Positions 48,857-56,591 of a DNA stretch of 64,000 bases are shown piece after piece (positions within the stretch are counted from its first letter, which is position 1; every line of letters begins with the position of its first letter). The position numbers and the translations under genes are program-made. The notes under the pieces were generated by a model. It was not told the DNA's origin, did no database searches, and saw only the letters and a list, made by a program, of their open reading frames with translations. The DNA comes from Pseudomonas sp. Irchel 3E13 (lineage in GTDB: Bacteria > Pseudomonadota > Gammaproteobacteria > Pseudomonadales > Pseudomonadaceae): NCBI RefSeq assembly GCF_900187455.1, contig NZ_FYDX01000010.1, positions 62,001-126,000 on the forward strand, given 5' to 3'.

Positions 48857-49131
48857 GTACTTACAAGCTCGTATGCCCGCATTGCAAAAGCCGCATGCGT
48901 ATCCGCACCAGCGAGGGCCGGCACATTTTCTTGCGCGTAGCCTACTTGCAGTGCACCACGGAAGCCTGCGGCTGGTCGGTACGGGCCGAATTCGAAATGA
49001 CCCACGAGCTGTCCCCCAGCGGCATGCCCAACCCGGAGGTGCATCTGCCGCGTGCCGACAGTGAGTTGCGACGCGCGGCTTTCCCTGCACCCATGCCGGA
49101 AGGGACGGGCCAGGAGGGCATGAGCCTGTGA
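48853..49131 (+). CDS. Ogr/Delta-type zinc finger late activator
   Basis: 92 residues from the GTG at 48853 (ribosome site GAGGGG). The Cys4 zinc finger is visible as CPHCKSRMRIRTSEG and CTTEACGW, the pattern of P2 Ogr and P4 Delta, which recruit RNA polymerase to late promoters. The C-terminal half is longer than usual. No late phage operon is left nearby beyond the gpL and holin genes. Confidence 0.85.
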   Translation: MSTYKLVCPHCKSRMRIRTSEGRHIFLRVAYLQCTTEACGWSVRAEFEMTHELSPSGMPNPEVHLPRADSELRRAAFPAPMPEGTGQEGMSL

Positions 49132-49253
49132 TGCAGGTCGATTGACGGGGAAGGGATCTTCGTCGAAGGGGCACGCGGTCCCTGTCAGCCGGTGTTTGGC
49201 TGAAGCAGGATCTGGCGTGACGTTGCCAGGGAAGGAGGCAATCGTAATGTCGT

Positions 49254-49286
49254 GGAAAAAAAACACCCCGCCGAAGCGGGGTGTTT
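49254..49286 (-). terminator. Rho-independent terminator of the nuo operon
   Basis: AAACACCCCGC and GCGGGGTGTTT form a perfect 11-bp stem with a CGAA/TTCG tetraloop (49261-49286). On the minus strand an unbroken T-run follows (opposite the A-run at 49254-49263). It ends transcription 16 bases after nuoN. Confidence 0.93.
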
Positions 49287-49301
49287 GTCTTTCCGGGGCT
49301 A

Positions 49302-50771
49302 TCAGCCGACCAGTTGCAGGCCGGCGTGTTGCACCAGGTCCAGCAGCGGCTGCGGATAGACGCCGAGGACGAAGGCCAGGATCGCGATGGCCAGCAGCAT
49401 GACGCCGCCGGTGCGCTGTTCCCAGTTCAGCGGTGCATCGTGACGACGCAGGTTCGGCTCGATCAGGAACAGGGTGACCATGACGCGCAGGTAATAGAAC
49501 ACGCCGATGGCGCTACCGATTACCAGGGCACCGACCAGCCACCACAGTTGCGACTCGACGCCGGTAGCGATGATGTAGAACTTGCCGATGAAGCCTGCGG
49601 TCAGCGGGATACCGGCCAGCGACAGCATCATCACGGTCAGCACTGCGGTCAGGTACGGACGGCGCCAGAACAGGCCGCGGTACTCGTACAGGGCGTCCGC
49701 GTCACGGCCGTTGTACGGCGAGGACATCAGGGTGATCACGCCGAAGGCGCCGAGGCTGGTGATCACGTAGGTGACCAGGTAGACGCCGATGGCTTCCACC
49801 GCCAGGCCCTTGCTGGCCACCAGGGCGATCAGCAGGTAACCGAAGTGGGCGATCGACGAGTAACCGAGCAGACGCTTGAGGTTGCTCTGGGTCAGGGCCA
49901 GCAGGTTACCGACCAGAATCGAGGCGACCGCGATCACCGACAGTACGGTGGTCAGCACGCCGCTGCTGGCAGCAGGGGAGAGCATGAACAGACGCACCAC
50001 GACAGCGAACACGGCAACCTTCGACGCGGTGGCCAGGAAGGCCGCGACTGGTGCCGGAGCCCCTTCGTAGACGTCCGGGGTCCACAGGTGGAACGGCACC
50101 AGCGACAGCTTGAATGCCAGACCGACCAGCATCATGCCCAGGCCCAGTTGCGCGAGCAGGCTAGGCATGTTGGTGGCGGCCAGCGCCTTGCCGATGCCGT
50201 CGAAGCTCAGGCTGCCGGCATCGCTGTACAGCAGCGCCATACCGAACAACAGGAACGCGGAGCCTGCGGCCGAGAGCACCATGTACTTGATGCCGGCTTC
50301 CAGCGAGCGCTTGTTGAAGAAGGCATAGGCGACCAGGCCGTAGACCGGCACCGACAGCAGTTCCAGGCCGATGAACAGGCCCGCCAGGTGTTGCGCGCTG
50401 ACCAGAACCAGACCGCCGAGCGCTGCCATGAGGATCAGCAGGTACAGTTCTTCGCGGTTGCCCGGGTAGCCTTTGCCGCCATCACCCAGATAAGCGTGGG
50501 CGAGGGTGACGCAGGCCAGGGTGGCGATCAGGATCAGCGCCATGTACAGGCAGGCGAACTTGTCGATGGTCAGCAGCGGGGTGACCGCCAGAGGAACGAT
50601 CTTCAGGACCGGCAGGATCGACAGCAGGGCCAGGTTAAGGCCCACGGTCGACAGCAGGAAGGTTTGCGAGTGATTGCGGCGCCAGGCGATTGCCAGCATC
50701 ACCACGACAACGGTGATGGTGGTAATCAGCAGCGGCGCAAGCGCGATAAAGTGTTGAATCGTCAGGTCCAT
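49302..50771 (-). CDS. nuoN: NADH-quinone oxidoreductase subunit N
   Basis: 489 residues from the ATG at 50771 (MDLTIQHFIALAPLL); the frame continues upstream without a site. Antiporter-like membrane subunit with about 14 helices, including the proton-path lysine in FKLSLVPFHLWTPDVYEGAPAPVAAFLATASKVA. Last gene of the operon. Its start lies 7 bases after the nuoM stop. Confidence 0.97.
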   Translation of the reverse strand: MDLTIQHFIALAPLLITTITVVVVMLAIAWRRNHSQTFLLSTVGLNLALLSILPVLKIVPLAVTPLLTIDKFACLYMALILIATLACVTLAHAYLGDGGKGYPGNREELYLLILMAALGGLVLVSAQHLAGLFIGLELLSVPVYGLVAYAFFNKRSLEAGIKYMVLSAAGSAFLLFGMALLYSDAGSLSFDGIGKALAATNMPSLLAQLGLGMMLVGLAFKLSLVPFHLWTPDVYEGAPAPVAAFLATASKVAVFAVVVRLFMLSPAASSGVLTTVLSVIAVASILVGNLLALTQSNLKRLLGYSSIAHFGYLLIALVASKGLAVEAIGVYLVTYVITSLGAFGVITLMSSPYNGRDADALYEYRGLFWRRPYLTAVLTVMMLSLAGIPLTAGFIGKFYIIATGVESQLWWLVGALVIGSAIGVFYYLRVMVTLFLIEPNLRRHDAPLNWEQRTGGVMLLAIAILAFVLGVYPQPLLDLVQHAGLQLVG

Positions 50772-50778
50772 AGCGCTC

Positions 50779-52311
50779 TTACCGGGCCGAAGCGAGTTGA
50801 GTGAAAGCGGTACCGAGCCACTGCTGCACACCGCTCATGGTGGCGGCAGAAGTGTCGAGGAACGGTTGCGGGTACACGCCCAGCAGGATCAGCAGGCCAG
50901 CCAGGCCCAGCACCATGATCAGTTCGCGGTTGTCCATGCCGGCCAGGACCTCGTCGGATTTCGACGGGCCGAAGTAGGCGCGGTGGATCATGATCAGCGA
51001 GTAGACCGAGCCGAACACCAGGCCGGAGGTGGCGATGACGGTGACCCACGGGGCACTGACGAAGCTGCCGATCAGGATCAGGAACTCACCGACGAAGTTA
51101 CCGGTGCCCGGCAGACCCAGCGACGCGGCCGCGAAGAACAGGCTGATGGCCGGCAGGTAGGCGATGCGGTGCCACAGGCCACCCATCTGACGCATGTCAC
51201 GGGTGTGCAGGCGCTCGTAGAGTTGACCGCTGAGGATAAACAGTGCGGCAGCCGAAACACCGTGGGCCAGCATCTGGATCACCGCGCCTTGCAGGGCTTG
51301 CTGGCTGCCGGAGTAGATACCGATCAGCACGAAGCCCATGTGCGAAACGCTGGAGAAGGCGATCAGACGCTTGATGTCAGTCTGGGCGAACGCCAGGAAC
51401 GCACCGTAGAAGATCCCGATCAGACCCAGGGTCATGGCGATCGGCGCGAACTCGGCCGAGGCGTTCGGGAACAGCGGCAGGGCGAAACGCAGCAGGCCGT
51501 AGGCCGCAGTCTTCAGCAGGATACCGGCGAGGTCCACGGAACCGGCGGTCGGTGCCTGAGCGTGAGCGTCAGGCAGCCAGGAGTGGAACGGCACCACCGG
51601 CAGCTTGACCGCGAAGGCGATGAAGAAGCCGAGCATCAGCAGGTATTCGGTGCCGGCCGGCAGGTCGGCTTTCAGCAACTGGGTGTAATCGAAGGTGATC
51701 ACCCCGGTGTTGTTGAAGTTGACCAGTACCAGGCCAAGGATCGCCACCAGCATGATCAGGCCGCTGGCCTGGGTGAAGATGAAGAACTTGGTTGCTGCGT
51801 AGATCCGGGTCTTCTTGCCGTCGGAGGAGCTGTGACCCCAGAGCGCGATGAGGAAATACATCGGCACCAGCATCATTTCCCAGAAGAAGAAGAACAGGAA
51901 CAGGTCCAGGGCCAGGAACACCCCGACCACGCCGCCGAGGATCCACATCAGGTTGAGGTGGAAGAAGCCGACGTGGCGCTGGATCTCTTTCCACGAGCAG
52001 AGCACCGAAAGCACACCGAGCAGGCCGGTGAGCAGGATCATCAGCAGCGACAGGCCGTCGAGGGCCAGGTGCAGGCTGATGCCGAAGCGCTCGATCCACA
52101 GCACTTTGAATTCAACCGCCCACTGCGGCGCGGCGCCGGGAGCGGGGGCGAGGGTGTAGTCCCCGTTGGCCCACAGCCAGAGGCCGATACCAAGCAGGAG
52201 GGACATGGTCAGCAGCGCGATCCAGCGCGGCAGGGTGGCGCCGAAGCGCTCACCCAGCCAGCACAGCAGGCCGCCGATAAAGGGGATCAGGATCAGCCAA
52301 GGCAAAATCAT
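50779..52311 (-). CDS. nuoM: NADH-quinone oxidoreductase subunit M
   Basis: 510 residues, 14 membrane helices. Proton-channel features KLPVVPFHSWLPDAHAQAPTAGSVDLAGILLKTAAYG and the glutamate of FFFWEMMLVPMYF are in place. It lies 39 bases after nuoL. Part of the membrane arm of complex I. Confidence 0.97.
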   Translation of the reverse strand: MILPWLILIPFIGGLLCWLGERFGATLPRWIALLTMSLLLGIGLWLWANGDYTLAPAPGAAPQWAVEFKVLWIERFGISLHLALDGLSLLMILLTGLLGVLSVLCSWKEIQRHVGFFHLNLMWILGGVVGVFLALDLFLFFFFWEMMLVPMYFLIALWGHSSSDGKKTRIYAATKFFIFTQASGLIMLVAILGLVLVNFNNTGVITFDYTQLLKADLPAGTEYLLMLGFFIAFAVKLPVVPFHSWLPDAHAQAPTAGSVDLAGILLKTAAYGLLRFALPLFPNASAEFAPIAMTLGLIGIFYGAFLAFAQTDIKRLIAFSSVSHMGFVLIGIYSGSQQALQGAVIQMLAHGVSAAALFILSGQLYERLHTRDMRQMGGLWHRIAYLPAISLFFAAASLGLPGTGNFVGEFLILIGSFVSAPWVTVIATSGLVFGSVYSLIMIHRAYFGPSKSDEVLAGMDNRELIMVLGLAGLLILLGVYPQPFLDTSAATMSGVQQWLGTAFTQLASAR

Positions 52312-52350
52312 GACGGGATCAATTCCTTTCGCAAAGTCGCAAGGTTCATA

Positions 52351-54204
52351 TCAGACCGCAGCCATCAAAACGGCGCCGAGTACAAGGACGGCACCCACGG
52401 CGATCGAAGCGGTGTACCAGCGCAGCTGACCGGTTTCGGTTTTGCTCATGGCGGCGTGACCGCCCCGAGCCATACGCGGAATCAGGCCAATGCCGCGGTC
52501 AACCGGATCCTTGCGCAGGATGTGGCTGATCAACAGGTAAGGTTTGACGAACAGCTTGTCGTAGATCCAGTCGAAGCCCCAGGCGGCGAACCACCAGGCC
52601 GAGAGGACGCGGCCGATGCCGCTGTTGGCGATGGCGGTGACCAGGCGACGCTTGCCCAGGAACAGCACCGCGGCCAGCAGGATACCCGCGATGGCGATGG
52701 CGCCCGAGGCGATTTCCAGGCTGTGCTTGGCTTCGCCGCCGGCATGGCCAGCGCTTTCCGGCAGAACGCCGGCCAGTGGTGGATGGATCCAGGCACCGAC
52801 GAAGGTCGACAGGACGATCAGCACGCTCAGTGGCAGCCAGTGCGAAATGCCGTGGCCGGCATGGGCTTCGGTCTTGGCTTCGCCGTGGAAGGCGATGAAG
52901 ATCAGGCGGAAGGTGTACAGCGAGGTCATGAACGCACCCACCAGGCCAGCGTACAGCAGACCGGTGTTACCGCTGGCGAAGGCTTCCCAGAGGATCTCGT
53001 CCTTGGAGTAGAAGCCAACGGTGATCAGCGGCAAGGCAGCCAGCGCAGCGCCACCGACCACGAAGCTGGTGTAGGCCAGAGGTAGTTTCTTCCACAGGCC
53101 GCCCATCTTGAAGATGTTCTGCTCGTGGTGGCAGGCAACGATCACCGCACCGGAGGCGAGGAACAGCAGGGCCTTGAAGAAGGCGTGGGTCATCAGGTGG
53201 AAGATCGCCGCGTCCCAGGCACCGACGCCCAGGGCCAGGAACATGTAGCCGATCTGGCTCATGGTGGAGTAGGCGAGGATACGTTTGATGTCGGTCTGGA
53301 CCAGCGCGGCGAAACCGGCCAGGACCAGGGTCACACCGCCGACCACGCCAACCAGGTGCAGTACATCCGGCGCCAGGGCGAACAGGCCGTGGGTACGGGC
53401 GATCAGGTAGACGCCTGCGGTCACCATGGTCGCGGCGTGGATCAGTGCCGAAACCGGGGTAGGACCGGCCATCGCGTCCGCCAGCCAGGTCTGCAGCGGC
53501 AGTTGCGCGGATTTACCGACGGCACCACCGAGCAGCATCAGGGTCGCCAGGACCATCCAGGTGTCGCCCGCCTGGAACTTCTGCGGCGCGAGCACCAGCA
53601 GTTCCTGCACGTTCAGGGTGCCGAGCTGCTGGAACAGGATGAACAGGCCGATGGCCATGAACACGTCGCCGATACGGGTGACGATGAACGCCTTGAGTGC
53701 CGCGTTACCGTTGTTGCGGTTGCTGTAGTAGAAACCGATCAACAGGTACGAGCACAGGCCCACGCCTTCCCAACCGAAGTAGATGAACAGCAGGTTGTCG
53801 CCCAGGATCAGGAACAACATGCTGGCAATGAACAGGTTGGTGTAGGAGAAGAAGCGCGAGTAACCGGCTTCACCGCGCATGTACCAGGACGCGAACAGGT
53901 GGATCAGGAAGCCGACGCCGACCACCACGCCCAGCATGGTGACCGACAGGCCATCCAGGTGCAGGGTGAAGGTAGGTGCGAAGCCGTCAACCGACATCCA
54001 CTGCCATAGCAGTTGGCTGTACACGCCGCCTTCCGGTGGCGCGACGTTGAATTGCCAGATCACCCAGGCTGCGACGATCGCCGACAGACCGACCGAGCCG
54101 ACACCGATCAGCGCCGACAGGTTCTCCGAGAAACGACCACGGGAGAACGACAGCAGCAGGAAGCCGATCAGGGGGAATACGAAAGTCAGAAAGAGAAGAT
54201 TCAT
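52351..54204 (-). CDS. nuoL: NADH-quinone oxidoreductase subunit L
   Basis: 617 residues, about 16 helices plus the long lateral helix at the C-terminus. The signature FYFGWEGVGLCSYLLIGFYY and SAQLPLQTWLADAMAGPTPVSALIHAATMVTAGVYLIAR are intact. Its ATG overlaps the nuoK stop by 4 bases (ATGA). Confidence 0.97.
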   Translation of the reverse strand: MNLLFLTFVFPLIGFLLLSFSRGRFSENLSALIGVGSVGLSAIVAAWVIWQFNVAPPEGGVYSQLLWQWMSVDGFAPTFTLHLDGLSVTMLGVVVGVGFLIHLFASWYMRGEAGYSRFFSYTNLFIASMLFLILGDNLLFIYFGWEGVGLCSYLLIGFYYSNRNNGNAALKAFIVTRIGDVFMAIGLFILFQQLGTLNVQELLVLAPQKFQAGDTWMVLATLMLLGGAVGKSAQLPLQTWLADAMAGPTPVSALIHAATMVTAGVYLIARTHGLFALAPDVLHLVGVVGGVTLVLAGFAALVQTDIKRILAYSTMSQIGYMFLALGVGAWDAAIFHLMTHAFFKALLFLASGAVIVACHHEQNIFKMGGLWKKLPLAYTSFVVGGAALAALPLITVGFYSKDEILWEAFASGNTGLLYAGLVGAFMTSLYTFRLIFIAFHGEAKTEAHAGHGISHWLPLSVLIVLSTFVGAWIHPPLAGVLPESAGHAGGEAKHSLEIASGAIAIAGILLAAVLFLGKRRLVTAIANSGIGRVLSAWWFAAWGFDWIYDKLFVKPYLLISHILRKDPVDRGIGLIPRMARGGHAAMSKTETGQLRWYTASIAVGAVLVLGAVLMAAV

Positions 54205-54509
54205 CCGCGCATCTCACTGGCTGCATCGATATCGAGAGTGTGGAAGCGGCGATACAGCTGCAGCAGGATCGCCAGGCCGATACTGGCCTCGGCGGCTGCC
54301 AGGCTGATCACCAGGATGAACATGATCTGTCCATCCGGCTGCGCCCAGCGGGCGCCAGCGACGATGAAGGCCAGTGCCGAGGCGTTCATCATGATTTCCA
54401 GACTCATCAGCACGAAGAGAATGTTGCGGCGGACCATCAGGCCGACCAGACCGAGGCAGAACAAGATGCCGGCGACGGCCAGGCCGTGTTCGAGTGGGAT
54501 AGCAGGCAT
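54201..54509 (-). CDS. nuoK: NADH-quinone oxidoreductase subunit K
   Basis: 102 residues, three helices, with the conserved glutamates in LMSLEIMMNASALAF and AAAEASIGLAILLQLYR. It sits 4 bases after nuoJ and overlaps nuoL. Confidence 0.97.
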   Translation of the reverse strand: MPAIPLEHGLAVAGILFCLGLVGLMVRRNILFVLMSLEIMMNASALAFIVAGARWAQPDGQIMFILVISLAAAEASIGLAILLQLYRRFHTLDIDAASEMRG

Positions 54510-54513
54510 GTGA

Positions 54514-55014
54514 TTACTCCTTCGCCTCGTTGCGGCCGAGATGGAAAGCCGTTACCGCCGCGGCGAGCAGCAGCATGGAGGCCAGTTCCACTACCAGCAG
54601 GTAAGGACCAAACAGGCTGATGCCGACCGCCTTGGCGTCGACGGTGGTATGACCGATGGCAGCACCGCTCTGGTGGCTGAACAGCACATACAGCAGTTCG
54701 AGCAACAGCAGCGTGCCGAGGACCACGGGGCCGGTCCAGATGCCGGGCTTGAGCCAGCCGCGTTCCTGGGCGACCGAAGCCGGACCCAGGTTGAGCATCA
54801 TCACCACGAAGACGAACAGCACCATAATGGCGCCAGCGTAGGCGATCACTTCCAGCGCGCCGGCAAACGGAGCGCCGAGGGCGAAGAAGGTCATCGCCAC
54901 GGAGATCAGCGAAATGATCAGGTAGAGCAGGGCGTGCACGGGGTTGGTGTTGGTGATCACCCGAAGGGTGGACACCACAGCGACACCGGATGCGAAATAG
55001 AAAGCGAATTCCAT
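54514..55014 (-). CDS. nuoJ: NADH-quinone oxidoreductase subunit J
   Basis: 166 residues, five helices, with the tyrosine/pi-bulge region LEVIAYAGAIMVLFVFVVMML near 57-77. It follows nuoI by 9 bases. Confidence 0.96.
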   Translation of the reverse strand: MEFAFYFASGVAVVSTLRVITNTNPVHALLYLIISLISVAMTFFALGAPFAGALEVIAYAGAIMVLFVFVVMMLNLGPASVAQERGWLKPGIWTGPVVLGTLLLLELLYVLFSHQSGAAIGHTTVDAKAVGISLFGPYLLVVELASMLLLAAAVTAFHLGRNEAKE

Positions 55015-55023
55015 CTTTCTTCC

Positions 55024-55572
55024 TTAAGGGAGCAAGCTCTTCACGTTGATCGGCTCGGCTTCGTTCTGCGCGGAGCCTTTCGGCTTGCCGGCAACCGCCA
55101 TACCTGCAACACGGTAGAAGTTGTAATCAGGGTTCTTGCCTGGTCCGGCGATCAGCAGATCTTCCTTCTCGTACACCAGGTCCTGACGTTTGAACTCGGC
55201 CATTTCGAAATCCGGCGTGAGCTGGATCGCGGTGGTCGGGCAGGCTTCCTCGCAGAGGCCGCAGAAAATGCAGCGCGAGAAGTTGATGCGGAAGAACTCC
55301 GGATACCAGCGTCCGTCTTCCGTTTCGGCTTTCTGCAGCGAGATGCAACCGACCGGGCAGGCCACGGCACACAGGTTGCACGCTACGCAGCGCTCTTCGC
55401 CATCGGGGTCGCGGGTCAGCACGATACGGCCACGGTAGCGTGGCGGCAGGTAGACCGCTTCTTCCGGGTATTGCAGGGTGTCGCGTTTGCGGAACCCGTG
55501 GGAGAACACCATTACCAGGCTGCGCAGCTGGGTGCCGGTGCCCTTAACGATGTCGCCAATATATTTGAACAT
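55024..55572 (-). CDS. nuoI: NADH-quinone oxidoreductase subunit I
   Basis: 182 residues, ferredoxin-type subunit with clusters N6a and N6b: CVACNLCAVACPVGC near 62 and CIFCGLCEEACPTTA near 100. It follows nuoH by 11 bases. Confidence 0.97.
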   Translation of the reverse strand: MFKYIGDIVKGTGTQLRSLVMVFSHGFRKRDTLQYPEEAVYLPPRYRGRIVLTRDPDGEERCVACNLCAVACPVGCISLQKAETEDGRWYPEFFRINFSRCIFCGLCEEACPTTAIQLTPDFEMAEFKRQDLVYEKEDLLIAGPGKNPDYNFYRVAGMAVAGKPKGSAQNEAEPINVKSLLP

Positions 55573-55583
55573 GGGTCAAATCC

Positions 55584-56591
55584 TCACTGGGCCGCAACAG
55601 CTGGCGTGTTGAGCAACACGAGCGCAGCGGTCACCAGCAAATTGATCAAGGTCAGCGGCAGGCAGAACTTCCAGCTGAAGTCCATCACCTGGTCATAGCG
55701 TGGGCGCGGGATGGAGGCGCGCAGCAGGATGAACAGCATGATGAAGAAGCCGGTTTTCAGGGCGAACCAGATGAACGGGATCTGCGGCAGGATGCCGAAC
55801 GGACCGTGCCAGCCACCGAAGAACAGGGTTACCAGCAGCGCCGAGATCAGGATGATGCCGATGTACTCGCCCACGAAGAACATGCCCCATTTCATGCCGG
55901 CGTATTCAATGTGGTAACCGTCGGCCAGTTCCTGTTCCGCTTCCGGCTGGTCGAACGGGTGACGGTGAGTCACGGCGACGCCAGCGATGAAGAAGGTACA
56001 GAAGCCGAAGAACTGCGGAATGATGAACCACAGGTTCTGCGCCTGGTAGTCGACGATGTCGCGCATGTTGAACGAGCCGACCTGGGCCACGATGCCCATC
56101 AGCGCCAGGCCCATGAACACTTCATAGGACACGGTCTGGGCCGAGGCGCGCAGGCTGCCGAGCAAGGCGTACTTGTTGTTCGACGACCAGCCGGCGAACA
56201 GTACGGCGTACACCGACAGACCGGCCATGGCGAAGAAGAACAGCAGGCCGATGTTCAGGTCCGCGACACCCCAGGTCGGGGTGATCGGGATGATCGCGAA
56301 GGCAATCAGCAGCGCGCTCATGGCCACGACCGGCGCCAGGGTGAAGATCATCTTGTCGACGAAGGGCGGATTCCAGTCTTCCTTGAAGAACATCTTCAGC
56401 ATGTCGGCAGCGATCTGGAACATGCCGAACGGGCCGACGCGGTTCGGACCGTAGCGGTCCTGCCACCAGCCCAGCAGGCGCCGCTCGACGAAGCTGAGCA
56501 GCGCACCGCAGACCACCACCGCCAGCAAGACCACGACGGCCTTGACGACGGTAATGATCACATCGATCACTTCGGGGGTGAACCAGGTCAT
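55584..56591 (-). CDS. nuoH: NADH-quinone oxidoreductase subunit H
   Basis: 335 residues, eight helices. The quinone-site loops are seen: ERRLLGWWQDRYGPNRVGPFG near 32-52 and FDQPEAEQELADGYHIEYAGMKWG near 205-230. The start overlaps the nuoG stop (ATGA). Confidence 0.97.
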   Translation of the reverse strand: MTWFTPEVIDVIITVVKAVVVLLAVVVCGALLSFVERRLLGWWQDRYGPNRVGPFGMFQIAADMLKMFFKEDWNPPFVDKMIFTLAPVVAMSALLIAFAIIPITPTWGVADLNIGLLFFFAMAGLSVYAVLFAGWSSNNKYALLGSLRASAQTVSYEVFMGLALMGIVAQVGSFNMRDIVDYQAQNLWFIIPQFFGFCTFFIAGVAVTHRHPFDQPEAEQELADGYHIEYAGMKWGMFFVGEYIGIILISALLVTLFFGGWHGPFGILPQIPFIWFALKTGFFIMLFILLRASIPRPRYDQVMDFSWKFCLPLTLINLLVTAALVLLNTPAVAAQ

